A stretch of DNA of 5,772 bases from JAGXFP01 sp046484585. GTDB lineage: Bacteria > Desulfobacterota > Desulfobulbia > Desulfobulbales > JAGXFP01. The position numbers were made by a program, and so were the translations under genes. This document shows, piece after piece, positions 1 through 5,619 of this stretch. The DNA lies in contig JAWOIQ010000052.1 of assembly GCA_046484585.1 (NCBI GenBank), positions 1-5,772 on the forward strand. Reading direction: 5' to 3'. Position 1 is the first letter of the stretch; every line of letters starts with the position of its first letter. The notes under the pieces are model-generated. The model was given only the letters and a program-made list of their open reading frames with translations, did no database searches and was not told where the DNA came from.

Positions 1-45
1 CAGACAAGCTGCTCAATTCAGCTTTAACCAATTGATACTGTTTTG

Positions 46-66
46 ATTTCTCCCGTTGGTCGAAAT
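46..66. repeat. Short inverted repeat resembling a dispersed intergenic element
   Basis: ATTTC (46-50) and GAAAT (62-66) form a 5-bp inverted repeat around TCCCGTTGGTC. The pattern of gatttctccc, a short variable stretch, then tcgaaatgac is one I associate with scattered intergenic palindromes in several bacterial genomes, but only one copy lies in this window, so the repeat status is from memory and not shown here. Confidence 0.25.
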
Positions 67-432
67 GACATTATGGCAATCCAGTATTTTTCAAGTAATT
101 AGATGTTTCCGGATCCCTCCGCCGCACTTTCCCTTGCCCCATTTATCCTTCACCTCTGCCGGGTGAATTTCTACTTGATGGCCAAAGTGAAAATCGTCGG
201 CGGCCGGCGGAAGTTGCCGGTCGCAAGCTACCAAGACGGGCAACACTTTTTTTCACCATGCCCGCCAGCAGATTTCTTGCGGTTATTTTTTCGTTCGTGA
301 TAGCCTTAATGATATCCCTTACGGCAAATCAGGACTTTTAGCAGGACCGGGAAGAGGGCGGCGCAGGACGGTAAAGCTGATTAACTAGTGACTGTCCAGA
401 AAGACCTTTTATGGACGGGCGCTAAATAAAAC

Positions 433-440
433 AAGGAGGA
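433..440 (+). promoter_or_regulatory. Ribosome binding site deciding the start at 448
   Basis: AAGGAGGA is close to a perfect Shine-Dalgarno. It leaves 7 bases to the ATG at 448 but only 4 to the in-frame GTG at 445, so the ATG is the better start and the GTG is probably just leader. Confidence 0.75.
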
Positions 441-447
441 TGAGGTG

Positions 448-963
448 ATGAATAAATCAGGTGCCGGTTTATTTACAATGGTGGTGGTTTGGGTTTTGTC
501 GCTGAGCATCGCCCCGGGGGTCTTTGCCGAAACTCGACCTTTCCAGTTGAGCCTGACCCCTGACATCGCTTTGTATGATCGCGATGTCGAGATCAGAGGT
601 GTGTCGCTGGGTATCTGGAACGAAAACCCGGAGAAAGCCTTTTCGCTGGGATTCGTGAACGGGAGCAGTGGTGACAGCGCCGGCTTGAGCTGGGGTTTTT
701 TGGCCAACTATGCCGAAAGTTACCGGGGGGTTCAGTGGGCGCCCGTCAACTATACGGCCCGTGACTTCGTGGGCTTACAGCACGGGCTGGTGAACTATGC
801 CGGCAATTTCAAAGGCGTCCAACTCGGTATGGTTAATTACGCTGAAACCGCATCCCCCGGTGTTCAGATTGGCTTCGTCAACGTGATTCGGGCAAACAGG
901 TGGTTCACCGAACTGCCCAATGGCTTCGCGCCGGCTATGGTCTTCGTGAACTGGCGGTTTTAG
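448..963 (+). CDS. Exported surface-repeat protein, LA_2272-like
   Basis: This is a 171-residue protein of unknown biochemical role, predicted to leave the cytoplasm. Residues 1-27 form a signal peptide: a short basic start, a hydrophobic core rich in V, W, L and I, and a cut after GVFA before ETR. From residue 51 to 147 there are about seven units of 14-15 residues, starting near 51, 65, 79, 94, 109, 123 and 138. The best are GLQHGLVNYA (109-118), GVQLGMVNYA (123-132) and GVQIGFVN (138-145). The period suggests one beta-strand and one turn per unit, either a solenoid or strands of a sheet. The C-terminus, PAMVFVNWRF, ends in Phe like many outer-membrane beta-barrel proteins, but the protein is small for a barrel. 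The repeats resemble those of the LA_2272 surface-repeat family first named in Leptospira; that match is from memory. It seems monocistronic, with 367 bases before the next gene. Confidence 0.8.
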   Translation: MNKSGAGLFTMVVVWVLSLSIAPGVFAETRPFQLSLTPDIALYDRDVEIRGVSLGIWNENPEKAFSLGFVNGSSGDSAGLSWGFLANYAESYRGVQWAPVNYTARDFVGLQHGLVNYAGNFKGVQLGMVNYAETASPGVQIGFVNVIRANRWFTELPNGFAPAMVFVNWRF

Positions 964-1193
964 CCGCTACAGGTCACGAGTCCCATGATTATTTCTTGAA
1001 TGTGCCCGGATGACCGGCGCTTTTGGCAATTTCATCGATCTTTCCCAAGGCCGCGCGCTGGTCCTCCGGTCCGCTTTCCTTCTAATAAATGCGGATTTTT
1101 ATTCCCATCAACCCCGCGCTGCCCTTGCAATTTCTTCTTCACCCGCAGGATAAAATTCAACTTCGAGTTAATCATGATTGATCCGTTGTAGAG

Positions 1194-1232
1194 GATTAAT
1201 TCCCGATTGATAAACCATAGCGGAAATTAATC
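1194..1232. promoter_or_regulatory. Operator-like dyad around the reductase promoter
   Basis: GATTAATTCCCG (1194-1205) and CGGAAATTAATC (1221-1232) are reverse complements over 11 of 12 positions, separated by 15 bases. The spacer holds the -35 box TTGATA (1207-1212), and the right arm runs into the -10 box (1231-1236). A dimeric regulator bound here would cover the promoter, so repression is the simplest reading. As RNA it could also fold into a 12-bp hairpin, but no T-tract follows, so termination is unlikely. NemA-type reductases are often under an electrophile-sensing TetR-family repressor (NemR in E. coli); whether this dyad has such a partner is unknown because no regulator gene is in the window. 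Confidence 0.55.
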
Positions 1233-1236
1233 TAAT
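1207..1236 (+). promoter_or_regulatory. Sigma70-like promoter for the reductase operon
   Basis: TTGATA (1207-1212, 5 of 6 to consensus) is followed after 18 bases by TCTAAT (1231-1236, 5 of 6). Transcription would begin near 1243, leaving a leader of almost 90 bases before the ATG at 1331. It is the best promoter candidate in the gap. Confidence 0.55.
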
Positions 1237-1248
1237 GAGGTGGGCCGG

Positions 1249-1277
1249 CCGGGAGTTATCCGCATAAAACTTCCCGG
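1249..1277 (+). promoter_or_regulatory. Leader stem-loop upstream of the reductase gene
   Basis: CCGGGA (1249-1254) pairs with TCCCGG (1272-1277). After a bulged T at 1271, GTT (1255-1257) pairs with AAC (1268-1270), leaving a ten-base loop. No U-tract follows, so it is not an obvious terminator or attenuator. It lies just after the predicted transcription start and may be a leader element or an mRNA-stabilising hairpin. Confidence 0.35.
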
Positions 1278-1278
1278 T

Positions 1279-1288
1279 CTTCCGGAAG
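1279..1288. promoter_or_regulatory. 10-bp perfect palindrome CTTCCGGAAG
   Basis: This perfect palindrome sits directly after the leader stem-loop and about 40 bases before the reductase start codon. It could be a second, smaller operator or a fortuitous palindrome; the sequence alone does not decide. Confidence 0.25.
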
Positions 1289-1330
1289 GATTATTACCCC
1301 GCTGGGCAATAAAAATAAGAGGATAAGTGT

Positions 1331-2419
1331 ATGACAAAAGAATTATTATTCGAGCCGTTTTCTTTAGGCGATCTTCAACTTAAAAACAGAATTGCCATGG
1401 CGCCGATGACCAGGGGCCGGGCCGGGGAGGAGCGGGTGGCCAATGATCTTATGGCCGAACATTATGTCCAGCGGTCCGGGGCGGGGCTTCTGATCAGCGA
1501 GGCGACGGTGGTATCGGAAGAGGGGATCGGCTGGGTCGGCTCGCCGGGAATCTATACCGACGGGATGGTCGAAGGCTGGAAGAAGGTTACCGGAAAAGTA
1601 AAGCCGACCGGGAGCCATATGTTTTTGCAGTTATGGCATTGCGGCAGGGCCTCGCATAGTGATTTCCATAACGGCGAGCTGCCCGTTTCCGCTTCCGCCG
1701 TAAAGCTTAACGGCGACGGGATCCGCACCCCGCTCGGCAAAAAACCGTATGAGATTCCCCGGCCGATGACCGTGGCCGAGATCAAGAGTACCGTGGCCGA
1801 TTTCCGCAGGGCGGCCGAAAACGCCAGGGCTGCCGGTTTTTCCGGGGTTGAAGTACACGGCGCCAACGGTTATTTGATCAACCAGTTTCTCGATGGCTCA
1901 ACCAACCGGAGAGACGATCAATACGGCGGCAGCATCGAGAACAGGTTCCGTTTTTTCCGGGAGGTTCTGGAGGCGGTTCTCGAGGTGTGGCCGAAGGAAA
2001 GAGTGGGGGCGCGGATCTCTCCGAACGGGGTGTTCAACGACATGGGTTGCGACGATTTCCGGGAATTCTATCTCTATGTCGCCGGCGAGATCGATAAGCT
2101 CGACCTCGGCTATCTGCATATCATGGACGGTCTGGCCTTCGGTTTCCACCAGAAAGGCGAGCCAATGACCCTGGCCGAATTCAAACCGGTTTACAGGGGC
2201 GCCATCATCGGCAACTGCGGCTATGACCAGGAGAGTGCCGAAAAGAGACTCTCGGAGGGCACCGCCGATATCATCGCTTTCGGCCGTCCCTTTATCACCA
2301 ACCCCGATCTGCCCGAACGGTTCAGGAACGGCTGGCCCCTGAATCCGGCCGAGGATATGTCGCTATGGTATACGCCGGGGCCGGAGGGCTATACCGATTA
2401 CGAACCTTACCGGTTGTAG
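1331..2419 (+). CDS. Old Yellow Enzyme-family flavin reductase (NemA-like alkene reductase)
   Basis: This is a 362-residue FMN-dependent TIM-barrel oxidoreductase, expected to be cytoplasmic and to reduce activated C=C bonds (enones, maleimides) or nitro compounds with NAD(P)H. Family marks visible: NRIAMAPMTR at 19-28, with Thr27 at the flavin-tuning position; QLWHCGR at 100-106; the substrate-binding pair HGAN (His176, Asn179) followed by Tyr181, the usual proton donor position; the DQYGGSIENR signature at 196-205; Arg228 in ARISP; and AFGRPF at 316-321, where Gly-Arg hold the FMN phosphate. The end GPEGYTDY closely matches E. coli NemA. Length fits class I enzymes (about 360), and there is no C-terminal FeS/FAD extension as in 2,4-dienoyl-CoA reductase. 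Start: AAGAGGA at 1317-1323 lies 7 bases before the ATG. It is the first of three closely packed genes. The physiological substrate cannot be read from sequence. Confidence 0.93.
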   Translation: MTKELLFEPFSLGDLQLKNRIAMAPMTRGRAGEERVANDLMAEHYVQRSGAGLLISEATVVSEEGIGWVGSPGIYTDGMVEGWKKVTGKVKPTGSHMFLQLWHCGRASHSDFHNGELPVSASAVKLNGDGIRTPLGKKPYEIPRPMTVAEIKSTVADFRRAAENARAAGFSGVEVHGANGYLINQFLDGSTNRRDDQYGGSIENRFRFFREVLEAVLEVWPKERVGARISPNGVFNDMGCDDFREFYLYVAGEIDKLDLGYLHIMDGLAFGFHQKGEPMTLAEFKPVYRGAIIGNCGYDQESAEKRLSEGTADIIAFGRPFITNPDLPERFRNGWPLNPAEDMSLWYTPGPEGYTDYEPYRL

Positions 2420-2427
2420 GAGGAGTC

Positions 2428-2574
2428 ATGTCCGTATCGAAGTCTCCGCGAATCTCAGGATTGCCGACCGGGCTGTCTGCCGCGCAGAATCACGAATTCC
2501 TCTTCCCCGGGGACGTCGTTGTGACTGTACAAAGGGTTAAAGGCAGACAGACCAATCAGCAGAAAGGTTTTTGA
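2428..2574 (+). CDS. Hypothetical 48-residue peptide between reductase and zinc ribbon
   Basis: I do not recognise this protein. It starts MSVSKSPRISGLPTGLSAAQ and ends KGRQTNQQKGF; it has no Cys, no signal peptide and no membrane segment, but a short beta-like stretch (DVVVTVQRV, residues 29-37) and a basic, polar tail. Support for translation comes from layout: AGGAGG at 2418-2423 overlaps the reductase TAG stop (2417-2419) and sits 4 bases before the ATG at 2428, and the TGA stop (2572-2574) shares its last base with the next ATG. Such nesting favours translational coupling. The alternative is that it is only a coupling leader with no function of its own. The same frame is open further upstream within the reductase, but a start there would lack a ribosome site. 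Confidence 0.5.
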   Translation: MSVSKSPRISGLPTGLSAAQNHEFLFPGDVVVTVQRVKGRQTNQQKGF

Positions 2575-2756
2575 TGGATTACAAAGTCAACAAAATTCAG
2601 ATGGACAACGAGTTCAAATTCTGCCCTTTGTGCGGCTACAAGGATGGATTCCATTCCATGTTCAAAAAAGATGGAGAGGTCACCAGGTGGTTTTTCATTT
2701 GCCCGGCCTGCCATGAAGTATTCGATATCGGCTTGACCCGGAAATTCCATAAGTGA
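2574..2756 (+). CDS. Small zinc-ribbon protein, CPxC-CPxC type
   Basis: This 60-residue protein has four cysteines in two knuckles, CPLC at 17-20 and CPAC at 43-46, each followed by a typical small or aromatic context (GYKDGFH and HEVFDIG). The 22 residues between the knuckles hold a hydrophobic strand (TRWFFICP). This is the pattern of a single zinc ribbon binding one zinc ion; such proteins may bind nucleic acid or a protein partner, and the exact role is unknown. Start: the ATG at 2574 overlaps the previous TGA, with AGAAAGG at 2561-2567 six bases upstream; a TTG at 2571 is in frame but less likely. It is the last gene of the reductase unit; 250 bases follow before the next plus-strand gene. 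Specific pairing with the reductase is inferred only from adjacency. Confidence 0.75.
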   Translation: MDYKVNKIQMDNEFKFCPLCGYKDGFHSMFKKDGEVTRWFFICPACHEVFDIGLTRKFHK

Positions 2757-2811
2757 TTTCGTAAAAAATCCTGTTTTTAAGAACTTTTTTTGGGGAGGAT
2801 TTTAAAATCAC

Positions 2812-2958
2812 TTACCCTGCGGGCCGGGCGGGATATCTTGGGTGGTGAAGAGTTCCGGTGACATCTTTCTTAATTTCCCCCCTCTTCTGTCCGATAGCCT
2901 TCTGCTTTACCTGTTGGCTGTTTACCCCTCCGGTCAGCCTCTTTTTCTTTTTTTCCAT
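2812..2958 (-). CDS. Possible small basic protein, divergent from the primase-helicase
   Basis: A 48-residue frame starts MEKKKKRLTGGVNSQQ and continues through KAIGQKRGEIKKDV to a Pro/Arg-rich end (HHPRYPARPAG). It is strongly basic at the N-terminus, as nucleic-acid-binding peptides often are. For it: sensible codon choice (AAG, ATC, GTC, ACC, few rare codons) and a TATAAT on the minus strand (2980-2975) about 16 bases before its ATG. Against it: no Shine-Dalgarno, small size, and no family I can name. Listed as a candidate only. Confidence 0.3.
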   Translation of the reverse strand: MEKKKKRLTGGVNSQQVKQKAIGQKRGEIKKDVTGTLHHPRYPARPAG

Positions 2959-2974
2959 GTGATGTAAATTTGAA

Positions 2975-2984
2975 ATTATATAAT
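2975..2984. promoter_or_regulatory. Symmetric -10 box (ATTATATAAT) before the primase-helicase gene
   Basis: The perfect palindrome ATTATATAAT gives a consensus TATAAT on both strands: 2979-2984 on plus and 2980-2975 on minus. On plus it predicts a start near 2991, 18 bases before the ATG at 3009. No convincing -35 hexamer stands 16-18 bases upstream on plus, so the promoter may need an activator or be weak. Confidence 0.4.
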
Positions 2985-3008
2985 CCACCCGTTTAAAAGG
3001 TCAATGTG

Positions 3009-5444
3009 ATGGAAAGGAAGAGAACAGATGAAGATCTCGACAGGATACTGCAAGAGAGTGAGCTATTAAGGAAGGAAAACAATGCCCTTAAAGAACTGCT
3101 TCGGCAAGCAGGTATTGCTTTGCCGCTGCCCGACTCAGAACCACAAAAACTGATCTTCACTTCCGGCCGATTATCAGTCAATCATGAATCACCTGCTGAA
3201 GTAAAAATAGCTCTTTTTCGCAGTCTTTTCCGAGGCAGGGATGACGTATATCCGTTGCGTTGGGAGAGCAAGAAGGGTAAGGGGGGTTTTTCTCCAGCCT
3301 GCCGCCATGAATGGAACCGTGCTTTCTGCGATAAACCCAGAGTTAAATGCGGGCAGTGTGATAACCGGGAATTTATTCCGCTCACCGATAAAACCATTTA
3401 CGAGCATCTCGTCGGAAGTCATTCGATCGGGGTATATCCTCTGTTGAAGGACGATACCTGCTGGTTTCTGGCTGCCGACTTTGACAAAGGCGCCTGGAAG
3501 GAAGATGTTTCCGCCTACTTGGAAACCTGTGCCAGGTTAGGTATTCCCGCGGTTCTCGAAAAATCGAGATCCGGGCGGGGCGGACATGTCTGGATGTTCT
3601 TTTCTGAACCGGTGGCAGCGTCAGTGGCGCGGAAGGTCGGCTGTTACTTGATGACCCTGACAATGGAGAGACGATATCAGATCGGTCTTGATTCTTATGA
3701 TCGGTTTTTTCCCAATCAGGATACATTGCCAAAGGGAGGATTCGGTAATCTAATTGCTCTGCCGCTACAGAAAGATCCGAGGAAGATTGGCAACAGCGTT
3801 TTCCTTGATAAGGATTTTCAACCATTTTCAGACCAATGGACCTTTCTCTCAAACATTAAAAAAATATCCCGGTCAGAGATTGAAAATATTGCCCGCGAGG
3901 CGATTGTTGCCGGTGAAGTGGTGGGGGTCAGAGTGAGCCAAACCAGTGACGCGGCCGAGAACGATCCATGGACCCTTTCACCTTCTGGCAAATTACCGGA
4001 CAAGGTAATTTATGGACCGCTTCCGGAACAGATAGGCGCTGTTCTGGCAAACCTGCTTTATGTCGAAAAAGCAGGTCTACCGCCCGCCCTGCATAACCAG
4101 TTGATAAGACTGGCAGCATTTCAGAATCCAGAGTTTTACAAGAACCAGGCAATGCGCCTGCCCACCTTCGACAAGCCTCGGGTTATATCATGCTCAGAGG
4201 ACTTCTCGGAACACATCGGCTTACCGCGTGGTTGTAAAGACGAGGTCGATAAACTTCTAGGCAATCTCGGTGTTGAATTTGTTGTTCAAGATAAGAGAAC
4301 CACCGGCAAACCGCTGAAGGCCACTTTCAATGGGCACTTAAGGGATTCGCAGAAAGCCGCCGTCAAGGAGTTAAGGAAATACGAAACCGGTATACTCTCT
4401 GCCGCCACAGCCTTTGGAAAGACTGTCATTGCAGCGAAAATGATTGCAGTAAGGAAGAGGAATACTCTTGTTCTGGTGCACCGCCGCCAACTTATGGACC
4501 AATGGCGGGATCGGCTGTCCGCCTTTCTTGAAATAGACAAGAAAGAAATCGGGTTAATCGGTGGTGGTAAAAAGAAGCCCACAGGCAGACTGGACATAGG
4601 CATTTTACAAAGTTTGTATCGGACAGGTGAAGTTAACGACCTGGTCGCGGATTATGGTCACGTTATCGTGGACGAGTGTCACCACCTTTCGGCATTCAGT
4701 TTTGAACATATAATGAAGAAGGCCGCCGCCAAATACGTTCTTGGCCTCACGGCAACACCGGTCAGAAAGGATGGACATCATCCAATAATAATTATGCAAT
4801 GCGGGCCTATACGTTTTCGAGTCGGGGCTAAATCTGCTGCCAGGAGTCGGCCTTTTGCACATACCATGTTGCCAAGGATTACCAAAACGAAATTAACATC
4901 AGCGACCGGACAGCATACCATACAGGAGATATACGGCTTTCTCGCTGCTGATAAAGATAGAAACAGGATGATTATTGAAGACGTCGCTCAGGCAGTGCGG
5001 GAGGGGAGGTCTCCACTTCTTCTCACGGAAAGGACCGACCATCTTGAGGAATTGGCAGCGCTCCTGAAAGATAAAGTTAAGAATGTGATTATACTTAGGG
5101 GCGGCATGAACAAGAAACAGAGGTTCGCCGTAACCAAAAAACTTGATGATATCGATGCCAATGAAGAACGCGTTATCGTTGCTACCGGCCGCTATATCGG
5201 CGAAGGATTTGATGATGCCCGCCTGGACACACTTTTTCTTGCCTTGCCGATTTCATGGCGGGGAACTCTGCAACAGTATGCCGGTCGTCTCCATCGCATG
5301 TATGAGGGGAAAAAGGAAGTCCGAATTTTCGATTATATAGACGTTGGCATCCCGATGTTAGCCAGAATGTATGATAAAAGGTTAAGTGGGTATAAATCTA
5401 TTGGATACAGTGTACAGAAAGAATCGGGCCAGCTGGGTTTTTAA
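3009..5444 (+). CDS. TOTE-type AEP primase / SF2 helicase fusion protein
   Basis: This 811-residue predicted cytoplasmic protein probably synthesises or senses nucleic-acid primers and unwinds or translocates on duplexes. Residues 5-35 form a charged coiled coil. The AEP primase spans about 60-290: SLFRGRDDVYP near 72; four cysteines (98, 107, 114, 117) as a likely zinc site; catalytic pair D157/D159 in AADFD; SGRGGH with His193; and a third acidic position at D228 or D231. Residues 330-445 are well ordered but of unknown fold (HNQLIRLAAF, HIGLPRGC). The helicase follows: Walker A TAFGKT (Lys471), LVLVHRRQL, DECHH (555-559), LTATP (580-584), VATGRYIGEGFD and QYAGRLHR (756-763), resembling XPB-like enzymes. 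All expected motifs are intact. No nuclease domain is visible. Start: AAAAGG at 2995-3000 is 8 bases before this ATG; a GTG at 3006 is in frame but worse spaced. The family name follows public annotation of this AEP type in predicted conflict systems; the biological role is inferred. Confidence 0.88.
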   Translation: MERKRTDEDLDRILQESELLRKENNALKELLRQAGIALPLPDSEPQKLIFTSGRLSVNHESPAEVKIALFRSLFRGRDDVYPLRWESKKGKGGFSPACRHEWNRAFCDKPRVKCGQCDNREFIPLTDKTIYEHLVGSHSIGVYPLLKDDTCWFLAADFDKGAWKEDVSAYLETCARLGIPAVLEKSRSGRGGHVWMFFSEPVAASVARKVGCYLMTLTMERRYQIGLDSYDRFFPNQDTLPKGGFGNLIALPLQKDPRKIGNSVFLDKDFQPFSDQWTFLSNIKKISRSEIENIAREAIVAGEVVGVRVSQTSDAAENDPWTLSPSGKLPDKVIYGPLPEQIGAVLANLLYVEKAGLPPALHNQLIRLAAFQNPEFYKNQAMRLPTFDKPRVISCSEDFSEHIGLPRGCKDEVDKLLGNLGVEFVVQDKRTTGKPLKATFNGHLRDSQKAAVKELRKYETGILSAATAFGKTVIAAKMIAVRKRNTLVLVHRRQLMDQWRDRLSAFLEIDKKEIGLIGGGKKKPTGRLDIGILQSLYRTGEVNDLVADYGHVIVDECHHLSAFSFEHIMKKAAAKYVLGLTATPVRKDGHHPIIIMQCGPIRFRVGAKSAARSRPFAHTMLPRITKTKLTSATGQHTIQEIYGFLAADKDRNRMIIEDVAQAVREGRSPLLLTERTDHLEELAALLKDKVKNVIILRGGMNKKQRFAVTKKLDDIDANEERVIVATGRYIGEGFDDARLDTLFLALPISWRGTLQQYAGRLHRMYEGKKEVRIFDYIDVGIPMLARMYDKRLSGYKSIGYSVQKESGQLGF

Positions 5445-5456
5445 GAGACCCGGCCC
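5426..5456 (+). terminator. Possible terminator hairpin spanning the primase-helicase stop codon
   Basis: GGGCC (5426-5430) can pair with GGCCC (5452-5456), and GGGT (5435-5438) with ACCC (5448-5451), leaving a 4-base bulge on the left side and a 9-base loop that contains the TAA stop (5442-5444). The downstream tract (TTGGGGTTTG) is only moderately T-rich, so termination efficiency is doubtful. Confidence 0.35.
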
Positions 5457-5527
5457 TTGGGGTTTGTTCCTATTACGCACCATTAAGCGAAAAGAGAAGA
5501 TATTGAGGGCTGATCTAGCCATGTTAA

Positions 5528-5563
5528 AGCAGGTAATGGCAAAAATAGAAAAATAGCAGGTAA
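5528..5563. repeat. Cluster of short direct repeats
   Basis: AGCAGGTAA occurs at 5528-5536 and again at 5555-5563 (period 27), and between them AAAAATAG is repeated in tandem (5541-5548 and 5549-5556). The cluster could be a protein-binding array, slippage product or the edge of an inserted element; it is too small to identify. Confidence 0.4.
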
Positions 5564-5619
5564 CGTCGCTCCAAGCACTCCTGAGGCGATATGCTTATAT
5601 AATAATTTCACGTTCTTTC

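Larger units (their letters stand above)
1..447. other. Left non-coding stretch without a supported gene
   Basis: No reading frame here combines a ribosome site with protein-like content. A 65-codon frame at 103-300 lacks a Shine-Dalgarno and has an erratic composition. A 27-codon frame at 258-341 encodes a hydrophobic, signal-peptide-like peptide (MPASRFLAVIFSFVIALM at its start), again with no ribosome site upstream. Short tails from the left edge end at 27, 35 and 46 in the three plus frames and could be the last residues of a gene outside the window, but nothing selects one. A weak inverted repeat GTCCA/TGGAC lies at 394-416 before the next gene. No clear sigma70 promoter for the gene at 448 was found. 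Confidence 0.5.
964..1330. other. Intergenic stretch: possible minus-strand remnant, then control region
   Basis: The left part (989-1175) has two overlapping minus-strand frames in different phases. One runs from an ATG at 1175 to a TGA at 1032 (47 residues, no Shine-Dalgarno). The other runs from a stop at 1084 to a TAA at 989 and would end EIAKSAGHPGTFKK, which looks protein-like but has no good start. Together they could be a decayed, frameshifted small gene; this is tentative. The palindrome AATCATGATT is at 1170-1179. The right part (1194-1330) carries the dyad, promoter, stem-loop and palindrome described separately and leads into the flavin reductase gene. Confidence 0.45.
2757..3008. 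other. Intergenic region between the zinc-ribbon and primase-helicase genes
   Basis: Directly after the zinc-ribbon stop there is an AT-rich dyad: AAAATCC (2765-2771) with GGATTTT (2797-2803), loop of 25 bases containing a run of seven T, and an overlapping perfect palindrome GATTTTAAAATC (2798-2809). This may end transcription, but it is not a classical GC-rich terminator. The rest holds a possible minus-strand small gene and a symmetric -10 box, listed separately. Confidence 0.4.

Noticed and set aside
103..300. Plus-strand 65-residue frame at the left end
   Set aside because: No Shine-Dalgarno at the first or internal starts (178), and no recognisable domain.
381..707. Minus-strand 108-residue frame opposite the surface-repeat gene
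   Set aside because: It overlaps the strongly supported exported protein with its perfect ribosome site; its composition is Ser/Pro/Thr-rich without any family motif.
1000..1191. Plus-strand 63-residue frame between the repeat protein and the reductase
   Set aside because: No ribosome site, Phe/Arg/Pro-rich random-looking content, and it runs up to the promoter dyad.
1552..1866. Minus-strand 104-residue frame inside the reductase gene
   Set aside because: Antisense to conserved Old Yellow Enzyme motifs; Ser/Pro-rich and without a plausible start signal.
2765..2809. AT-rich dyad after the zinc-ribbon gene as a rho-independent terminator
   Set aside because: The stem is 7 bp and AT-rich with a 25-base loop, and the T-run lies inside the loop, not after the stem; mentioned only as a weak possibility.
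3382..3852. Minus-strand 156-residue frame inside the primase-helicase gene
   Set aside because: It lies antisense to the primase catalytic region, is rich in Arg, Ser and Pro as antisense frames often are, and shows no motif or ribosome site.
4420..5290. Helicase half as a restriction-enzyme motor subunit
   Set aside because: No methylase, specificity or nuclease segment is present, and the helicase is fused to an AEP primase, which fits the TOTE-type architecture better.
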